The translations under genes were made by a program, and so were the position numbers. A stretch of 64,000 nt of DNA, taken from contig NZ_CP113797.1 of assembly GCF_026802175.1 (NCBI RefSeq), positions 5,619,026 to 5,683,025 of the forward strand. The letters are read 5' to 3'. Below are positions 61,409-64,000 of the stretch, one piece after another. Within the stretch, counting starts at the first letter, position 1. Each line of letters begins with the position of its first letter. Source of the DNA: Thermocoleostomius sinensis A174 (lineage in GTDB: Bacteria; Cyanobacteriota; Cyanobacteriia; Elainellales; Elainellaceae). The notes below the pieces were generated by a model that was not told where the DNA came from, did not search any database, and was given only the letters and a program-made list of their open reading frames with translations.

Positions 61409-62284
61409 CTAGTAATTCATCACTAGGACTTCATCAATCTTGCCGCGCTTGAGCACGTTGGAATTGATCGATCGGGCGGCGGTGACTTTCTCTATACGGT
61501 AGGATTGATATAACTCCACGATGAAGCTAGTGTAAGCGTTGCTCAATAATACATAGCACCCCCGATCGCTCAGCGCATCAACCGTTAACTTCAACCGAAT
61601 CTGCTCGTCCTTGTTAAAACCATTGGCTGCATAACTGGTGAATGAGGCCGTTTCCGAAACCGGATCATACGGCGGATCAAAATAAATAAAATCTCCTGGT
61701 TTTGCTGTTTTAACGGCAACTTGAAAATCATCGTTCAAAATTTTTAGGTTAGAACGATTAAGATATTGGCTAACAGCCCTTAAGGTTGTTTCGTTAACAA
61801 TATTAGGATTGCGATAACTGCCAAACGGCACATTAAACTGTCCTTGAGAATTGACTCTAAATAGACCGTTGTAGCAAGTGCGATTAAGAAACATAATCCG
61901 GGATGCTCGTTCGATCGGCGTTCTTTCTTTAAACTCCTGGGTTCTGTCCCAAGCTCTAATTTGGTAATAATAGTCTGCTTGGTTTTTATGCTGGCTCAAA
62001 TACTCAATCAACTCTTCTACAGAATCCCTGATTACTTCATAGCAATTAATCAATTCCGAGTTGCTGTCATTAACGATAGCTTGGTGTGGTTGCAGCTCTA
62101 GAAACAGCGCTCCAGCTCCCAAGAAAGGTTCATAGTAGGTATTGTAGACCTTAGGCAAATAGTTGGCGGTAATGGTAGGCACTAATTGCCTTTTTCCACC
62201 TGCCCATTTAAGAAAGGGTTTGACTAGCTGCTTGGATTTCGCTAGCGTCTGGTTCGCTGATTCTACTAGCTGCTCTGTGCCCAT
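61409..62284 (-). CDS. DNA adenine methylase (Dam type)
   Basis: 291 aa. The order of motifs is that of the alpha group, as in Dam: KPFLKWAGGKRQLVP (S-adenosylmethionine site) and later FIYFDPPYDPVS (catalytic DPPY). Dam-type enzymes methylate the adenine in GATC. No restriction endonuclease is adjacent, so it is an orphan methylase. GATC is the centre of the HIP1 octamer, which is abundant in this sequence. ATG at 62284 is used; there is no clear ribosome-binding site. Confidence 0.93.
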   Translation of the reverse strand: MGTEQLVESANQTLAKSKQLVKPFLKWAGGKRQLVPTITANYLPKVYNTYYEPFLGAGALFLELQPHQAIVNDSNSELINCYEVIRDSVEELIEYLSQHKNQADYYYQIRAWDRTQEFKERTPIERASRIMFLNRTCYNGLFRVNSQGQFNVPFGSYRNPNIVNETTLRAVSQYLNRSNLKILNDDFQVAVKTAKPGDFIYFDPPYDPVSETASFTSYAANGFNKDEQIRLKLTVDALSDRGCYVLLSNAYTSFIVELYQSYRIEKVTAARSINSNVLKRGKIDEVLVMNY

Positions 62285-62375
62285 GAAGCTACCAAATGCT
62301 ATCTAAAAAAATGACAACAAGTGTTTTTAAACAACTCTTTTTTTAGTCTATAGTAATTAAGATCACCCGTACTAT

Positions 62376-62403
62376 GAATTTTCAACGACGAATTTTCAAC
62401 GAC
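62376..62403. repeat. 14-bp perfect tandem duplication
   Basis: GAATTTTCAACGAC twice in succession, in the divergent spacer between the methylase and the next gene. Confidence 0.9.
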
Positions 62404-62519
62404 GGCTCCTAACTAGCTCCTCACTAATTAAGCACTGGTTCTCAGTCAAGACTGGAACTGCCTATGCAAACTACACATGGTTCCTGAAACCAACCTGCTA
62501 AAACTGTCTTGCTAAATCT

Positions 62520-63716
62520 ATGCTGAATCGCGTCGGTCTCTTTTACTTTTTCTGTGCCCTGTTGATTAGTCTGGCGATCGGGGGATCTCCACTCGCTCAT
62601 CAAACCCCAACGAGTTCATGGCCCAACCCCAACGAAGTTACAGTATCCACCGCTTCCACTGCTTCTGCTGTAGCAACCACACCTGCGGTTTACCAAGCGA
62701 TCGATGAATATCATCGTCCCCGTTTCAGCGTTGATGGGCATCAGGTGATGCGTACAGGCAGGCTGCCGCGTGTTGAGTTGCGCTTCAACGAAACTGACTT
62801 GCTGACTGTTCTGCAAAATACACAGGCCTATTTCCAAACCTATGGCGAGGAAAATGCAGAGGTGCAGCGAGAGGGTATTCTGGGGGCGCAGGGGGTAACG
62901 ATAGCAGATGTGTTAGATACACTGGAGTTCATGATCGCGACGCTTCAGGAAGACCTACGCCATCAGCAGCCTACTCGCCTCAAAGATCCGAACTTCATTA
63001 ATACTCACTTTCGAGTCATAGAATGGTCGGCTTATGATCCGGCCAATTTAAGGGAGAAACAGGTGCGCCTGACCAAATACGCTGTGTTTACCCATCCTGG
63101 TTCTCGGTCTCCCACAGCGGTGTTCACTGTCCCGCTCTATCAACTCCCAGATGATGCCGAAACCGATCGGTTCTACCTCAACTACACTAAACAAGAGGTT
63201 CTAGCGGGCATTTACGAACCGGGAGGCGCAGAATTTGGCCGAGTCGAACCGCTGGCATATTTGACGCGAGATAGCTTTGAAGATGCTCTGATGCAAGGAA
63301 CGGTACTGGTAAACTTTACGGACGGCTCATCCGCTTTCTTTAATGTCGATCGCAATAATGGCATTGCTTACGATACGAATATTTCACCCTATCGCCAAGG
63401 GCGCTATTGGTACTTCAAACCGGTTGATGCGATCAAAGGCTATGGACATACATCCGAAGCAAAAATTTCTATTAAACCTGGTGTCACGTTTGCTGGCGAT
63501 GTACTGAATATTGGGTTAGGACGCATTGTGGTGTTAGCCGCTCCATCGGGAACTGCACAACTAGGCGTCATTGCCGATACAGGCGGAGCTTTTTTACCCA
63601 ACCTGCATCAGCTAGATTTTTTGGCGGGTGTATTTCGCGATCGAGATGAGTTTTATACCCACATCAGCCAATTGCCAGAATATGCAAATGCATACATCTT
63701 GATTCGTAAGCCCTAG
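62520..63716 (+). CDS. Exported protein of unknown function, possible double-psi barrel
   Basis: 398 aa with an N-terminal signal peptide (LFYFFCALLISLAIGGSPLA) and a Ser/Thr/Ala-rich linker. The middle part contains VEPLAYLTRDSFEDALMQGT. The C-terminal part IADTGGAFLPNLHQLDFLAG resembles the 3D/MltA-like Asp-rich loop found in lytic transglycosylases, but this similarity is only a visual impression; the protein may be periplasmic with another function. No neighbour helps. It is divergent from the Dam-type gene. Confidence 0.7.
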   Translation: MLNRVGLFYFFCALLISLAIGGSPLAHQTPTSSWPNPNEVTVSTASTASAVATTPAVYQAIDEYHRPRFSVDGHQVMRTGRLPRVELRFNETDLLTVLQNTQAYFQTYGEENAEVQREGILGAQGVTIADVLDTLEFMIATLQEDLRHQQPTRLKDPNFINTHFRVIEWSAYDPANLREKQVRLTKYAVFTHPGSRSPTAVFTVPLYQLPDDAETDRFYLNYTKQEVLAGIYEPGGAEFGRVEPLAYLTRDSFEDALMQGTVLVNFTDGSSAFFNVDRNNGIAYDTNISPYRQGRYWYFKPVDAIKGYGHTSEAKISIKPGVTFAGDVLNIGLGRIVVLAAPSGTAQLGVIADTGGAFLPNLHQLDFLAGVFRDRDEFYTHISQLPEYANAYILIRKP

Positions 63717-63754
63717 AGCCATGGAACCTAACAGCTTCCGCTAAGAAATGGTAC

Positions 63755-64000
63755 TCATCCCAAAATCAGCCCTGTTCGGGGTGGAATCTCCAAAAACAAG
63801 TTGTCGGCAGTCCAAAGAATCGAAGTGTGTTTTTCAGCGTCGGCATTGGTGCTATAGAGAATTTGGCTAGGCTGTGCATGTAAACGCATTCCAACGGTTT
63901 CCAGGTCGATGCGGGCTGGAATATCATCGGAGTTTACCGCCACAATCAATACATCTCCTTCCCAAAGCCGAGCAAAGACATACGCTAGACCTTCGGCTCC
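63755..64000 (-). CDS. C-terminal end of a probable GH13 glycosidase (partial)
   Basis: About 81 residues are visible; the gene continues beyond the window. The sequence AEGLAYVFARLWEGDVLIVA, then VNSDDIPARIDLETVGMRLH, and LFLEIPPRTGLILG at the end looks like the beta-sandwich C domain of alpha-amylase/neopullulanase-type enzymes. Substrate unknown; a maltodextrin-active enzyme would fit the glgX-treY pair elsewhere in the window. Confidence 0.6.
   Translation of the reverse strand, partial: GAEGLAYVFARLWEGDVLIVAVNSDDIPARIDLETVGMRLHAQPSQILYSTNADAEKHTSILWTADNLFLEIPPRTGLILG

Overview
The window comes from a cyanobacterial chromosome, probably a filamentous Leptolyngbya-like lineage; the lineage is an inference. 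It carries psaA-psaB, a stand-alone psbD, the phycobilisome core-membrane linker apcE, an NADPH-thioredoxin reductase fused to thioredoxin, and a type I glutamine synthetase behind a textbook NtcA promoter. The HIP1 octamer GCGATCGC is frequent (for example 1901-1908 and 4318-4325), and heptamer-like intergenic repeats (CCCGATT / ACTCCCG) occur. No rRNA, tRNA, CRISPR array, insertion sequence or phage gene was recognised.

Layout. 1-5.8 kb: psaA and psaB with a long leader and a strong terminator. 5.9-11 kb: small proteins, a glyoxalase-like protein and a membrane-domain set (YqiJ-like protein, flotillin, small exported protein). 11-18 kb: LysR and AraC regulators, a MAPEG protein, an alpha/beta hydrolase, DUF2945 and DUF3140 stress proteins, a CAP-domain lipoprotein and a lone receiver protein. 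18.5-25.3 kb: a debranching enzyme and maltooligosyl trehalose synthase (treX/glgX-treY, no treZ in view), prepilin peptidase, and a MerR regulator. 25.7-35.9 kb: psbD, a LuxR/PAS regulator, an RTX protein with a large EDP minisatellite, apcE and a carotenoid oxygenase. 36-38.3 kb: murD and a peroxiredoxin-glutaredoxin hybrid.

38.4-46.7 kb is an accessory island: a GntR/FCD regulator diverges from an ABC importer (NMT1/THI5-like binding protein, ATPase, permease), followed by two paralogous Rieske oxygenases, an orphan MNT nucleotidyltransferase (opposite strand) and a metal-dependent amidohydrolase/deaminase. It reads as uptake, Rieske oxidation (possibly demethylation) and hydrolytic deamination of an unidentified, probably nitrogenous, compound. 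Two GTATAC palindromes in the divergent promoter are candidate GntR operators.

49.0-55.65 kb is a minus-strand, apparently co-transcribed magnesium cluster: a 59-aa protein, the P-type ATPase MgtA, a 45-aa single-helix membrane peptide, two unknown small proteins, two stand-alone proteins resembling only the MgtE N-terminal regulatory domain, and full-length MgtE followed by an intrinsic terminator. This is the best candidate for an undescribed system: active importer, channel, detached sensor-like domains and micropeptides in one unit.

56.7-64 kb: NTRC, a thioredoxin-TPR protein, glnA, a Dam-type adenine methylase, an exported protein of unknown function, and the C-terminal end of what looks like a GH13 glycosidase running off the window. 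Across the window the intergenic spacers repeatedly contain perfect or near-perfect two-copy tandem duplications of unrelated 10-18 bp sequences, a pattern that ordinary annotation does not capture.
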